DNA of 61,441 nucleotides. It comes from Anaerolineae bacterium. GTDB taxonomy: Bacteria; Chloroflexota; Anaerolineae; J036; Brachytrichaceae. Positions 45,383 to 55,894 of the stretch are shown here, one piece after another. Made by a program: the position numbers and the translations under genes. Position 1 is the stretch's first letter, and every line of letters begins with the position of its first letter. The stretch lies in the NCBI GenBank assembly GCA_947476335.1, contig CANJQH010000011.1, positions 1-61,441 of the forward strand. Reading direction: 5' to 3'. A model generated the notes under the pieces. The model ran no database searches, was not told where the DNA came from, and saw nothing but the letters and a program-made list of their open reading frames with translations.

Positions 45383-47125
45383 CTAGTCTCGGTAAATGCG
45401 CAAGTGCCGCATCGGCTCCTTGCCGTATGAGTGCGAAATCAAATTCAATTCCTTCGCACGCTCATGCTGCCGACGTCGTATCCACGAATTCTGCGGCGAC
45501 AAATCGACGCTGCGTTCGCCCCCCATCACGCGCTGAATCGCCACTTCAATCTCGCGCATCGCCGCCTCTTCCGGAATGCGCTCACGATCCGTCAACCCGA
45601 ACAAATCCACCAGACAGTTCTCCATCTGCGTCGGCGAATTTGAACGCAGGACGTAAATCGGCAGATTCGCCTGCTCCGCATCGTTGATCATGCGCGGACG
45701 CTGCCGGTAATACGCCTTCGCCGTGATCAACACGTTCGCCCCTTCCAGCGTATCAACCAGCTGCGCATTCACACCCAACGACTGAATCGCCTGCTGCATA
45801 CGATTCTTCGAAACGCCGAATACGAAGATATTCAGCATTTTGCGCCCGTTCTGTGCTGCGACGGGCGACGCATCATCCTCACGCATCACCCCATCGCCCA
45901 TTCTTTCGCCAGACGCCGACTGCGCCGGCTCAACATCGTCGAGCGGCAGCACACGCATGTCTTCACCCTCACGCCCACGACGTGGTTCGTCACCCCGCCG
46001 TTGTTCGTAGCGCGCCTTGCGCACGTCGCGCCGCGACATGTACTGCTCTTCGTCCGCATCCTGCACGCGCTCGCTGCGCGAAATGCGCACCTTCTCAACA
46101 TGCACCACGCCGTGCTCATCCACGTAGCGCAAATCCGCCGTCGGCATCTTGTCGCGCAGCAGCGCATCAACTGCTTCGGATACGCTGTGATGAACCAGCA
46201 CACGATGCCGATCACGCAGCTCAATCAACACATCAAATGTCGGCGGCGCACGCCGCTCCAACACCGTCTTCTGCGTGCCGCGCCGACGCGCCTCTTCATC
46301 CGACAACGTCACACTCTCGATGCCGCCGATCAAATCGCTCAGCGTCGGGTTCATCATCAGGTTCTCGAGCGTCTGTCCGTGCGCCGTGCCAATCAGCTGC
46401 ACGCCGCGCTCAGCAATCGTGCGCGCCGCTTCCGCCTCCTGCTGTCGCCCGATTTCGTCAATCACGATCACCTGCGGATTGTGATTCTCAACAGCCTCGA
46501 TCATCACTTCATGTTGCTGTGATGGCGTGCTCACCTGCATGCGCCGCGCACGGCCCACAGCCGGATGCGGAATGTCGCCGTCACCGCCAATTTCGTTCGA
46601 CGTGTCCACAATCACCACACGCCGCGCTTCCGCCAAAATACGCGCCGCCTCGCGCAGCATCGTCGTCTTCCCCACTCCCGGCCGCCCCAACAGCAAAATT
46701 GATTTACCGGAGTGAATCAAATCTTCGACGATGCCAAGCGTGCCAAATACCGCACGGCCAACGCGACACGTCAATCCCACCACTTCTTTCCGCCGATTTT
46801 TAATGCCGGAAATGCGATGCAGCGTGCGCGTAATCCCCGAGCGATTGTCTTCATCAAAATCGCCGATGCGCGTTACCACCCACGCAATGTCTTCACGCGT
46901 GACTTCCTCCTCGCGCAAATACAGCGTCTCTTCACGCATCCCACCGAATGCGCCGGCCGCACTCAGGTCCGCAGTTACGTAACGCGCCTCCGGCGGCCGA
47001 CCAAGATCCATCACGATCTCGATCAATTCCTGGAAACGGCCAATCGCCTGCAGCGGCTCCACAATCGACGCCGGCAGCACGTTCAACAGCACTTCAAGGT
47101 CATCAGTAATTCTGGTTTCAGGCAT
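45383..47125 (-). CDS. Ycf45/R3H-type AAA ATPase
   Basis: A 580-residue protein. The ATPase core has Walker A GRPGVGKTT, VIVDTSNEIGGDGDIPHPAVGRARRM and Walker B VIVIDEIGR, as in the SpoIIIAA-like Ycf45 proteins of cyanobacteria and plastids. A middle charged region (YMSRRDVRKARYEQRRGDEPRRG) is low-complexity. The C-terminal part has NIFVFGVSKNRMQQAIQSLG and an R3H-like single-strand nucleic acid binding end with VAIQRVMGGERSVDLSPQN and RRRQHERAKELNL. Role unknown, perhaps RNA or DNA maintenance; it forms an operon with tmk. Confidence 0.88.
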   Translation of the reverse strand: MPETRITDDLEVLLNVLPASIVEPLQAIGRFQELIEIVMDLGRPPEARYVTADLSAAGAFGGMREETLYLREEEVTREDIAWVVTRIGDFDEDNRSGITRTLHRISGIKNRRKEVVGLTCRVGRAVFGTLGIVEDLIHSGKSILLLGRPGVGKTTMLREAARILAEARRVVIVDTSNEIGGDGDIPHPAVGRARRMQVSTPSQQHEVMIEAVENHNPQVIVIDEIGRQQEAEAARTIAERGVQLIGTAHGQTLENLMMNPTLSDLIGGIESVTLSDEEARRRGTQKTVLERRAPPTFDVLIELRDRHRVLVHHSVSEAVDALLRDKMPTADLRYVDEHGVVHVEKVRISRSERVQDADEEQYMSRRDVRKARYEQRRGDEPRRGREGEDMRVLPLDDVEPAQSASGERMGDGVMREDDASPVAAQNGRKMLNIFVFGVSKNRMQQAIQSLGVNAQLVDTLEGANVLITAKAYYRQRPRMINDAEQANLPIYVLRSNSPTQMENCLVDLFGLTDRERIPEEAAMREIEVAIQRVMGGERSVDLSPQNSWIRRRQHERAKELNLISHSYGKEPMRHLRIYRD

Positions 47126-47175
47126 GGATTTCGTAGGGGGAATTATCGCCCCGTTTGTATTGGCGAAGGTCGACC

Positions 47176-47205
47176 GGGAGTGGCTAAACTCGACTACATG
47201 AACCC
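47176..47205. repeat. Partial copy of the 50-kb dispersed repeat
   Basis: GGGAGTGGCTAAACT followed by CGACTACATGAACCC matches 50016-50045 at 28 of 30 bases. Only this part of the longer inverted repeat is present. It sits in the gap between the R3H ATPase and the GNAT-like gene. Confidence 0.75.
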
Positions 47206-47264
47206 TCTCCTCCCAACAGGGAAGCCAAGAGAAACACGGAAAGAAATAATGCGATTCGGGATAA

Positions 47265-48218
47265 TCAATCGTCTGTCGCCAATAGCCTGCGCCCCCGCAG
47301 CGCCACCGACCAGACCGGCGCCTGCACGCGCGGCGCGCTGTGCCGCATCATTACCTGGTTGCTGCTCACATGCACGAAGCCGAGCTCCGTCAGCACCGGC
47401 GCCAGCCAGCTCTGATAACTGCGCACGCAGCAGTAAGTCGAACGCCGATAGTGCACCGTGCCCAGCACCCGCCGCAGCACCGCACCCGCGATTTCCTCAT
47501 ACTCCGGGCGAAACAAACACTGCATGGCCCGCCCACGTCGACCATGCCAAAAACCGATGTGGCCGACGACTTCGTTGCTCCGCACCAAAACGAACCCGCG
47601 CTGCACATTCATCACGCCCAGCAGCGCATCGAGCGAGGATTCGGCCGCCCACGTCAACCGTGGCGCACAACGTATATGCAACGCCCGAATCAACGGCGCA
47701 TCATTGCGCTCCACCGGACGCAGACCGGCAACCGGTTCGTCATTCAGCACAAAGTCGCGGCGGCCAACGTGCTTCATCAGCTCCTGCTGAAACATCGGCA
47801 CAAATCCGCATACAGGCAGGATTTGCGCTTCAATGCCGCCCTCATGCACATCGGCAACGATGTGATGCGCACCCCGCTCCGCTGCACCGGCCGTAAGTTC
47901 CTGCACCAGCAGCATCCACAGATGCGCACCATCTTCATCGCGCGGCGACGGTGCGGCCAGCAACAACGCCGCACCTCGCGGGCGCGCTACTTCAGCACTT
48001 GATTCATCCGGCAACATGCGCAACATGCCGAATGCCTCGATTCCCTCGCGCTCCACCAGGCAAAGCACCGGATCGCGGCCGCCGGCAACATACGAACGCA
48101 TCGCCTCACGCAACGGATGAATGCCGCCAACCACGATCATCTGCGTGGCCAGCGGCCGAGCATGCGCATGCAATCGCTGCAAAACACCTACATCGCGAAT
48201 ATCGAATGGCCGGATCAT
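47265..48218 (-). CDS. GNAT-like protein, possibly tandem
   Basis: A 317-residue protein starting MIRPFDIRDVGVLQRL, the usual opening of a GNAT domain. A second GNAT-like opening GLRPVERNDAPLIRALHIR lies near residue 195, with FVLVRSNEVVGHIGFWHGRRGRAMQCLFRPEYEEIAGAVLRRV after it, resembling the acetyl-CoA region. Typical Q/RxxGxG/A motifs are weak, so catalysis is uncertain. ATG 48218 is preferred over 48293. No functional link with neighbours is obvious. Confidence 0.6.
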   Translation of the reverse strand: MIRPFDIRDVGVLQRLHAHARPLATQMIVVGGIHPLREAMRSYVAGGRDPVLCLVEREGIEAFGMLRMLPDESSAEVARPRGAALLLAAPSPRDEDGAHLWMLLVQELTAGAAERGAHHIVADVHEGGIEAQILPVCGFVPMFQQELMKHVGRRDFVLNDEPVAGLRPVERNDAPLIRALHIRCAPRLTWAAESSLDALLGVMNVQRGFVLVRSNEVVGHIGFWHGRRGRAMQCLFRPEYEEIAGAVLRRVLGTVHYRRSTYCCVRSYQSWLAPVLTELGFVHVSSNQVMMRHSAPRVQAPVWSVALRGRRLLATDD

Positions 48219-48366
48219 CACAGCGCCTCTGCATCTGAGCGAACGCACACATGATCTGCGTGTACACGATCCCCGCTTCTCCGCAGAATCCACGCACAGA
48301 AATCTACGATCTCCACAGAAGTCTGCGCTCTACGCAGCATATGCTCTTATATTTTTGCACGACCGC

Positions 48367-48947
48367 TCAGCGCGTCTGCACTCGAGTAAATTCGGTGCTC
48401 AGGAAAAACTCGTGCACACGCGCATCACGCGTCAGCTCCGGATGAAACGACGTAGCCAACATGTTTCCCTGCCGCGCCGCGACAATCGTGCCATCCGGCA
48501 ACGTGCACAACACCTCTACATCGGAGCCAACCGATTCGATCAGCGGCGCACGGATAAACACGCCCGGATACGGTCCCCCAGGCACACCAACAATGTGCAG
48601 CCCCATCGTGAACGAATCAGCCTGGCGTCCAAATGCATTCCGCCGCACTTTGATGTCCATCATGCCCAGCGTCGGCTGATCACGCCCAACATCACGAGCC
48701 AGAAAAATGAGGCCGGCGCAGGTTCCCCACACCGGCTTCCCCGCTTGAATGAATGCACAGATGGGCTCGATCATGCCCCACCGCACCGCCAGCTTGCCGA
48801 ACGTCGTGCTCTCCCCGCCGGGCATGATCAACGCATCAACTCGCTCCAGATCGCGCGGCAGCCGCACCTCGACCGAAGCTACACCGATGCGATCGAGCAC
48901 GGCGATGTGTTCAGCAAAATCCCCCTGCAGGGCGAGCACGCCGGCGA

Positions 48948-48951
<4 letters not shown>
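48367..48951 (-). CDS. pdxT: Pyridoxal 5-phosphate synthase glutaminase subunit PdxT
   Basis: A 194-residue glutaminase. [12 protein letters not shown] begins it, [11 protein letters not shown] follows, the nucleophile is in [10 protein letters not shown], and the catalytic His-Glu pair is in ATSFHPELT. It feeds ammonia to PdxS. Translation starts at GTG 48951, which overlaps the pdxS stop (GTGA). Confidence 0.97.
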
Positions 48952-49892
<941 letters not shown>

Positions 49893-50124
49893 TTCCAGAC
49901 ATCCTCGCATTCAATACACTCAAGCAAATTTCCACACGCAGCGCCTGCTGCGCAGGCAAAAGTATACGCGCATGGAAAAGCAAAGTGGAGAGTCAGAGTC
50001 TGACCCTTACTCTGAGGGAGTGGCTAAACTTGACTACCTGAACCCGCGAATCACGGCATATCCTTGAGTTTAGTCACTCCCTACTCTGACTCTGGCTCTG
50101 ACCTCCCCTTACAATTCCCACGTC
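49893..50124. repeat. Intergenic inverted repeat, AGTCAGAG family
   Basis: Arms GGAGAGTCAGAGTCTGACCC through GGGAGTGGCTAAACT (49988-50030) and the imperfect complement at 50065-50108 (GAGTTTAGTCACTCCC onward to GACCTCCCC). The apex is GCGAATCACGGCATATCC. A fragment of the left arm and apex occurs at 47176-47205. It lies between divergent pdxS and the SIS gene and may hold their promoters. Confidence 0.78.
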
Positions 50125-51210
50125 ATGACCAATTATTTCCGTGAGCAGATTCTGACGCTCCCACAGCTTATCGCCGACGTCGCCGAACCCTTCGCAGCTG
50201 AAGCAGCGCGCATCTTCGATGCCAACGTCAGCCGCAGCATCGTGCGCCTCTATACGCTCGGCTGTGGCGACAGCTACTTCGCCGCCCTCGGCAGCGAGCT
50301 CGCTTTCGAAATGCTCGGCGGCGTGCCAACCGAGGCGCAGAACGCGATGACCTTCTCACGCTACGCCAGCGACTATCTGCCCGCCGTCGGCTCACACGTC
50401 ATCGGCGTCAGCGTCTCTGGCGGCGTAACCCGCACCATCGAAGGCGTCACCCGCGCAGGCAAACGCGGCGCGCACACCTACGCCATCACCAGTGCCGAAA
50501 CCACGCCCATCGCCAAAGCGGTGCAGCACGTGCTCACCACCAGAGCACCCGATGTGCCGAACGACGCTGGCGTTCAAGTCCCTGGCGCACGCTCGTATTT
50601 CGCCTCACTCATGATGCTCTACGTGTCCGCAATCCGCATCGGCGAAATGCGCGGCACGCTTTCCTCCGCCGACGCACAGCGCTGGCGCACGACGCTCGCT
50701 GCCACCGCCGACGCCGCCACACGCACCATCGATCTCGCCGACGCCGCCGCACGCGCACTTGCACAAGATACGCGCACCCACACCGGAGATTTTGTCTTCT
50801 GTGGCGCCGGCCCGAATTTCGGCACCGCTCTCTTCTGCGCCGCCAAAATGCTCGAAGCCACCGGCGACGCCGCCATCGGCCAGGACATCGAAGAGTGGGC
50901 ACATCTGCAATATTTCGCCCGCTTCGAAGCCACTCCCACCTTCCTGATTTCCGCCGGCGAACGCGACGCCTCCCGCGCTGAGGAAATCCGCACCGCCATG
51001 CACGCCATCGGCCGCCGCATCGTTGAGCTGCCCCAGGCGCCCTGCTCCGAAGTTTTCGCACCCCTCATCTCCGCCATCCCCGCCATGCTCTTTGCCGCCC
51101 ATCGCGCCGAATTGCTCGGCGAGCCCTACTTCCGCGGCTTCGCCGGCGGCCGCAGTATCGAACACGGCGGCGGCATCAGCCGCATCCGCACCAGCACGAT
51201 GGAGGCATGA
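50125..51210 (+). CDS. Double-SIS-domain sugar-phosphate protein
   Basis: A 361-residue protein. The first SIS domain is TLGCGDSYFAALGSELAFEML, VIGVSVSGGVTRTIEGVTRAGKRGAHTYAIT; the second, from about 220, is DFVFCGAGPNFGTALFCAAKMLEATGDAAIGQDIEEWAHLQYF. The pattern is that of the GlmS isomerase half, AgaS and FrlB types, without the glutaminase. It should isomerise or deaminate a phosphosugar. The exact substrate is open. Confidence 0.88.
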   Translation: MTNYFREQILTLPQLIADVAEPFAAEAARIFDANVSRSIVRLYTLGCGDSYFAALGSELAFEMLGGVPTEAQNAMTFSRYASDYLPAVGSHVIGVSVSGGVTRTIEGVTRAGKRGAHTYAITSAETTPIAKAVQHVLTTRAPDVPNDAGVQVPGARSYFASLMMLYVSAIRIGEMRGTLSSADAQRWRTTLAATADAATRTIDLADAAARALAQDTRTHTGDFVFCGAGPNFGTALFCAAKMLEATGDAAIGQDIEEWAHLQYFARFEATPTFLISAGERDASRAEEIRTAMHAIGRRIVELPQAPCSEVFAPLISAIPAMLFAAHRAELLGEPYFRGFAGGRSIEHGGGISRIRTSTMEA

Positions 51211-51217
51211 GAGAAAG

Positions 51218-51266
51218 TGCCGAGTGCCGAGTCAACTTGCTCAGAACTCGGCACTCCGCACTTCTT
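51218..51266. repeat. Short inverted repeat GTGCCGAGT / ACTCGGCAC
   Basis: AGTGCCGAGTGCCGAGT and AACTCGGCACTCCGCACTT face each other directly upstream of hflX. Similar words occur at 5340-5480. A hairpin is possible; whether it regulates hflX cannot be judged. Confidence 0.6.
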
Positions 51267-51291
51267 CGGGCCTACAATTCTCTTCACCTAC

Positions 51292-52662
51292 ATGCCACGC
51301 GCTCGAATTCCCCTCTCAACCAAACCTCAGACACAGAAGGCTTTTCTGGTCGGCGCCGACCTGCGGCGTTTCGCCTATAAAAATGACAGCCTGCGGCTCC
51401 CGCTTGAGTCTTCAATGGAAGAACTCAAACTGCTGTGCAAAACAGCCGGTCTCGAAGTCATCGGACAGATGACACAGGTGCTCGACGTGCCAAACGCCAA
51501 CACGTTTATCGGTCCAGGCAAAGTCGACGAACTCATCACCTGGCGCGATGCGCTCGAATTTGACGTCGTCGTTTTCGACGACGAACTTTCCCCACGACAT
51601 CAGCGCGAACTCGAAGAACAGCTCGGGCCCAAGGTCACGCTGATCGACCGCACCGCGCTCATCCTCGACATCTTCGCGCAGCACGCCAGCACGCGCGAAG
51701 GCGCACTGCAGGTCGAGCTCGCGCAATACGAATATCGCAAGCCGCGCCTCACTCGCATGTGGACGCATCTCGCACGCCAGGCAGGCGGCGGCTCCGGCCG
51801 CAGCGGCAACGGCGGCGTCGGTCTGCGCGGCCCCGGCGAAACGCAGCTCGAAATTGACCGCCGCGCCATCGACCAGCGCATCACCAAACTCAAGCACGAC
51901 CTCGACGCGGTGCGCGCTCAGCGCGCCATGCAGCGCAAGCAGCGTAAAAAATATGAAGCCCCCGTCGTCGCCATCGTCGGCTACACCAACGCCGGCAAAA
52001 GCACACTGCTGAATTCGCTCGCCCGCGCCGAAGTGCTCACCGAAGACAAGCTCTTCGCCACACTCGATCCAACCACGCGCCGCGTGCGGCTGCCACACGG
52101 CCATGCCGTGCTTTTCACCGACACCGTCGGCTTTATTCAAAAACTGCCCACGCAGCTCGTCGCTGCGTTTCGCGCCACGCTCGAGGAAATCACCGAGGCC
52201 GACGCACTTCTGCACGTCGTCGATGCCACGCATCCCAACGCAGCTGAACAGGCGCGCACCGTGATCGACACACTCGCCGAACTCGGCGCCGGTGACAAGC
52301 AGATGATCTTCGCCCTCAACAAGGCCGACAAACTCGACAGCGACGCGCGTGACGCCGTCGCCCAAGGACTGCTCAGCGAGGGTGTCTTCATCTCCGCTCA
52401 GAAAAAACAAGGCCTTGATGATCTGCTCTCCGTCATCGAAGACGTTATGTTCGAACGCATGCTCTCCGTCAAGATTCGCCTTCCCTACAAGGCAGGCGAC
52501 CTCATGGCTCTCATCCGCCGCGAAGGCGCCGTCGACAGTGAGGTCCCTGAAGAGCGCAGTATGCTGATTACCGGCCGCATCCCCGGCCGCCTCGTCGATA
52601 CTTTTGCGCCGTATCGGGCCAAGCCGACAACGGACGACCGCGGACGGACGGCAGACGACTGA
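51292..52662 (+). CDS. hflX: Ribosome-associated GTPase HflX
   Basis: A 456-residue GTPase. The N-terminal domain contains ANTFIGPGKVDEL and VFDDELSPRHQRELEEQLG, and the linker has GGVGLRGPGETQLEIDRR, the HflX signature. The G domain has GYTNAGKST, DTVGFIQKLP and NKADK. It splits stalled ribosomes in other bacteria. I start at ATG 51292. The last dozen residues (PTTDDRGRTADD) are encoded by the repeat at 52628-52790, so the original C terminus may have been replaced. Confidence 0.94.
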   Translation: MPRARIPLSTKPQTQKAFLVGADLRRFAYKNDSLRLPLESSMEELKLLCKTAGLEVIGQMTQVLDVPNANTFIGPGKVDELITWRDALEFDVVVFDDELSPRHQRELEEQLGPKVTLIDRTALILDIFAQHASTREGALQVELAQYEYRKPRLTRMWTHLARQAGGGSGRSGNGGVGLRGPGETQLEIDRRAIDQRITKLKHDLDAVRAQRAMQRKQRKKYEAPVVAIVGYTNAGKSTLLNSLARAEVLTEDKLFATLDPTTRRVRLPHGHAVLFTDTVGFIQKLPTQLVAAFRATLEEITEADALLHVVDATHPNAAEQARTVIDTLAELGAGDKQMIFALNKADKLDSDARDAVAQGLLSEGVFISAQKKQGLDDLLSVIEDVMFERMLSVKIRLPYKAGDLMALIRREGAVDSEVPEERSMLITGRIPGRLVDTFAPYRAKPTTDDRGRTADD

Positions 52663-52797
52663 CGACAGGCTCAGCCGAAACTCACCGTTGGCAGGTAGAT
52701 TGCACCATCGCAGAACTGGCAGTCGGCCGACGGCCGACGGCCATCCGTCGTCCGTCTCGTCCGTCCGTCGTCCGTCATCCAAAAAGGAGAATCATCC
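52628..52797. repeat. Inverted repeat of GGACGGACGG / CCGTCCGTCC type
   Basis: AACGGACGACCGCGGACGGA on the left is roughly complementary to TCCGTCCGTCGTCCGTCATC on the right, with GTCGGCCGACGGCCGACGGCC between. Tandem-like GACGG words dominate. It fills the hflX to M50 gap and extends into the hflX reading frame. The CCATCTGCCGT repeat at about 22780 is similar. Confidence 0.7.
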
Positions 52798-53949
52798 ATG
52801 GGAGGCTCTTTCCGCATCGCACGCATCGCAGAGATCGACATCAAAATTCACGTTACGTTTTTTTTGATTTTGATCCTTGGTGCTTTTCAGTGGAGCAACA
52901 TCACGCACAGCACGGCGGGTGCATTCTTCGGCGTCGGGCTGATGCTGCTGCTATTCGTCTGCGTCACGCTGCATGAACTTGGCCACAGCCTCGTCGCCCG
53001 CGCCTTTGGCATTCAGGTGCGCGAAATCACGCTGCTGCCGCTCGGCGGCGTCGCCATCATGGCGAAAAACCCGGACAAACCGCTGCACGAACTTCTCATC
53101 GCCGCAGCCGGTCCGCTCGTCAACGTCGTCATCGCCGGCGTGCTCATCGCCGTGCTCGGCGCAGACGTGCGCACCAGCCTGCTCGACGCACAGGGCCTCA
53201 TCCCTGACGCGACTTCGACGTCTTTCAGCACACTGCTCTTCTGGCTGCTGGCTGCCAACATCAGCCTCGTAGTCTTCAACCTGATACCCGCCTTCCCGCT
53301 CGATGGCGGCCGTATGCTGCGCGCGCTGCTCGCCATGTTGCTCGGCTTCCCACGCGCCACACGCATCGCCACCGGTATCGGCCAAATCATCGCCGTCGCC
53401 ATCGGCGTCTATGGCATCATCAACAGCCAATATCTGCTCGTGCTCACTGCCGTCTTCATTTTCTTCGGCGCCAGCCAAGAGAACACCGCCGCACGATCAA
53501 AAACCGTCCTCATCACGCAGAAAATCGGCGACACCTACAACAAGTACGCGCTCACTCTACAAATCGGCGACCGCGTCAGCCATGTCACCGATTACATTCT
53601 CACCAGCTACCAGCCTGACTTCGCCGTCCTGCAGGGCACGCGGCTGCTCGGCGTCGTCACGCGCGAGGAAGTGCTGCGCGCACTGGCGCTGCGCACAGAA
53701 GACGCGTTCGTCACCGAAATCATGCAGCGTGAAGTGCTGCACATGCAGCGCAATCTCTCACTCGACGACGCACGCACCGCCATGGAATCAGCCGACGTGC
53801 GCATCGCCGCCGTCTACGATGACGGCAATTACCTCGGCCTCGTCAGCCTCGAAGACATCCATGAAGCCTTCGCTGTCCTCACCTTCATGCAGATGCGAAA
53901 AAATCGCGCTGCCCGAACCGGGGAGGACGACGGTGCAGTGGTGCTCTAA
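52798..53949 (+). CDS. Site-2 protease family (M50) metalloprotease with CBS domains
   Basis: A 383-residue membrane protease. The zinc motif HELGH (59-63) lies in a helix, and the second metal Asp is in NLIPAFPLDGGRML. About six hydrophobic segments precede a soluble C-terminal half with two CBS modules (VSHVTDYILTSY to VTREEVLRALALR, and VTEIMQREVLHMQRNLSLDDA to GLVSLEDIHEAF). CBS-type S2P proteases cleave membrane proteins, often regulators, with adenosyl ligand control in some. The next gene overlaps its end by 17 bases. Confidence 0.93.
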   Translation: MGGSFRIARIAEIDIKIHVTFFLILILGAFQWSNITHSTAGAFFGVGLMLLLFVCVTLHELGHSLVARAFGIQVREITLLPLGGVAIMAKNPDKPLHELLIAAAGPLVNVVIAGVLIAVLGADVRTSLLDAQGLIPDATSTSFSTLLFWLLAANISLVVFNLIPAFPLDGGRMLRALLAMLLGFPRATRIATGIGQIIAVAIGVYGIINSQYLLVLTAVFIFFGASQENTAARSKTVLITQKIGDTYNKYALTLQIGDRVSHVTDYILTSYQPDFAVLQGTRLLGVVTREEVLRALALRTEDAFVTEIMQREVLHMQRNLSLDDARTAMESADVRIAAVYDDGNYLGLVSLEDIHEAFAVLTFMQMRKNRAARTGEDDGAVVL

Positions 53950-55072
53950 TCTCCTCCTCTGCTCCGTCGTGACACTGCTCGCCGCATGCACACAGCAGCA
54001 AGCAGCCATGACGCTAACACAACACCCGACGATCGCAGCACCAGTGCCGACACGAACACCAGCGCCGACTACAGCGCCGGCACAAATACCAACACCAGCG
54101 CCAACCCTCAACCATCGGCCACCGACCGCCGATGCAGTACAGCCTGCACAAACAAAGATCGATTTATCACGCAACGGCATCGATGTCGCCGATTACGCCG
54201 ACGAAAAACTCACGCCGCTGCAGCAATTGAACTTCGGCTGGATTCAGGTTTTCAATCCGCCGGATTACCCGATCAAAAATTTCAAAATTCTCTATCGCGT
54301 GCCGCTCGGCGCCGCCATCAGCGGCCGGCCCGCAGATATCGACGCATGGGCGCTCGAAATCGAGAGCCTGGCGCGCGAACACGCCGGCATCATCTCCGCA
54401 TACTCGATCGGCAATGAGGTCAACCTCGCGCGCGAATGGGGCGGCAACGCGCCGGATCCACTGCTCTATACACAGCTGCTCGCTATCGCATACGCACGCA
54501 TCAAAACCGCCGACCCAAACGCACTCGTGATCTCAGCCGGCATCGCACCCACCGGCGGCGACAGCCCCGGCGCCGTCGACGATCTCGCCTACGCACGCGC
54601 AATGCTCGAAGCTGGTGCACTGAATTTCGTGGACGGCTATGGCTTCCACCCATACGGCTTCGCCTACGCACCCGATCACGATCCGTCTGACGCACAAACC
54701 CACGGCCTGCTCTTCCGCCGCGCTGAAGCACATCACGACCTGCTCGTCAAATACGGTGGCGCCGAGACGCCAATGTGGGCCACCGAATTCGGCTGGCTCC
54801 TCGATCCCGCCGAAGCCGGCCTCTCGTGTGACCTTGGCAGCCTCAATTGGCAAAAAGTCTCTGCAGAAAAACAAGCCCGCTGGACTGTGCAGGCCATCGA
54901 TTACGCCGCCCGCAACTGGCCATGGATGGGCCCGATGTTTCTCTGGAACTATGATTTCTCACGCTCGCAGCAATACCCTGATCCATGCGAACAGATGAAA
55001 TGGTTTTCACTTCTCAACGAAGACGGAAGTGAGCGGAAAATTTTGACAGCGCTCAGGGCAGCGAGCAAATAA
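53933..55072 (+). CDS. Lipoprotein, GH-A-like glycoside hydrolase
   Basis: About 379 residues from GTG 53933, which has a GGGGAGGA site just upstream. The signal has a lipobox LLAAC (15-19), followed by a Pro/Thr/Ala linker to about 75. The body is a TIM-barrel-like glycosidase: SIGNEVN carries the acid/base Glu and ATEFGW the nucleophile Glu typical of clan GH-A. The family number cannot be decided. It is an external enzyme, translationally linked with the M50 protease. Confidence 0.82.
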   Translation: MQWCSNLLLCSVVTLLAACTQQQAAMTLTQHPTIAAPVPTRTPAPTTAPAQIPTPAPTLNHRPPTADAVQPAQTKIDLSRNGIDVADYADEKLTPLQQLNFGWIQVFNPPDYPIKNFKILYRVPLGAAISGRPADIDAWALEIESLAREHAGIISAYSIGNEVNLAREWGGNAPDPLLYTQLLAIAYARIKTADPNALVISAGIAPTGGDSPGAVDDLAYARAMLEAGALNFVDGYGFHPYGFAYAPDHDPSDAQTHGLLFRRAEAHHDLLVKYGGAETPMWATEFGWLLDPAEAGLSCDLGSLNWQKVSAEKQARWTVQAIDYAARNWPWMGPMFLWNYDFSRSQQYPDPCEQMKWFSLLNEDGSERKILTALRAASK

Positions 55073-55083
55073 TTTCAGATTTC

Positions 55084-55144
55084 GTAACTACTCAGGCCCA
55101 AATCAGTGTTTCGCGTTGGAAAAATAGCTGGCCTGAGTAGTTAC
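55084..55144. mobile_element. Family A element, copy 12 (core-deleted, 61 bp)
   Basis: GTAACTACTCAGGCCCAAAT joins TCAGTGTTTCGCGTTGG and continues to GGCCTGAGTAGTTAC. The left CCCGCGAAA and the whole hairpin are deleted. Flanks CAGATTTC on both sides (55076-55083 and 55145-55152). Hairpin loss by replication slippage would give this product. Confidence 0.95.
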
Positions 55145-55213
55145 CAGATTTCAGATTTCAGATTTCAGATTTCAGATTGAGCCACCGAAGTTTGAAATCT
55201 GAAATCTAAAATT
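55145..55213. repeat. Heptamer array with inverted halves
   Basis: Five CAGATTT-type units on the left, then GAGCCACCGAAGT, then inverted units AAATCTGAAATCTAAAAT. The two halves can fold into a hairpin. It lies 10 bases before the SRAP gene start and may include its leader. Confidence 0.85.
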
Positions 55214-55222
55214 CCCTATCTC

Positions 55223-55888
55223 ATGTGTGGCCGTTTTACACTCACCCTCGATCCAGCACAGCTGATGGCGCGCTTTTCACTCAGCAACGCTGAGTTCGTC
55301 GCGCAGCCGCGCTTCAATATCGCACCGACGCAGACGGTGGCCGTCGTGTTCGATGAGTCACCACACACACTCTCCAGCGCACGTTGGGGTCTGGTGCCAT
55401 CCTGGGCGAAGGACATCGCCATCGGCAGCCGCATGATCAATGCGCGCGCAGAAACGCTCGACGAAAAGCCGAGCTTCCGCACTTTGCTGCGCCGCCGACG
55501 CTGCCTCGTGCTCACCGACAGCTTCTACGAATGGCGCATCAACGCCGATGGCTCGAAAACTCCCATGCGTATCCTGATGCGCGACGGCGCACCCTTTGCC
55601 ATGGCCGGCCTCTGGGATATTTGGAAAACACCACACGGCGAAGTGCTGCGCACCTGCACCGTCATCACCACATCGCCGAACGAACTTGCCATCCCCATCC
55701 ACGATCGCATGCCCGCCATTCTTTCGCACAATGCCGAAATCAGCTGGCTCAATATGGCCAACGAAAATCCTGCCTACCTGAAATCGCTGCTGATTCCCTA
55801 TCCAGCCGAAGCCATGTACGCCTACCCCGTCTCTTCACGCGTCAATTCCGTACGCAATGAAGGCGCGGAACTGATTGCCAAAATCTGA
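55223..55888 (+). CDS. SRAP/YedK-family abasic-site-processing protein
   Basis: A 221-residue protein with the catalytic Cys2 exposed after Met removal (MCGRFTL). Conserved segments are FNIAPTQTV, GLVPSWAKD, NARAET, DSFYEW and HDRMPAIL, the full SRAP pattern. It forms a covalent crosslink to abasic sites in single-stranded DNA and protects them. Its TGA stop shares two bases with the family A target duplication. Convergent with uvrB, another DNA repair gene. Confidence 0.96.
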   Translation: MCGRFTLTLDPAQLMARFSLSNAEFVAQPRFNIAPTQTVAVVFDESPHTLSSARWGLVPSWAKDIAIGSRMINARAETLDEKPSFRTLLRRRRCLVLTDSFYEWRINADGSKTPMRILMRDGAPFAMAGLWDIWKTPHGEVLRTCTVITTSPNELAIPIHDRMPAILSHNAEISWLNMANENPAYLKSLLIPYPAEAMYAYPVSSRVNSVRNEGAELIAKI

Positions 55889-55894
55889 AATCTG

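Noticed and set aside
51412-52782. 456-codon minus-strand frame opposite hflX
   Set aside because: Composition mirrors hflX; start lies in the repeat and no motif is visible.
53303-53932. Long upstream extension of the GH-A lipoprotein frame inside the M50 gene
   Set aside because: The extension is Ser/Pro/Arg-rich shadow sequence; a GTG at 53933 with a good ribosome site and a signal peptide right after it is the better start.
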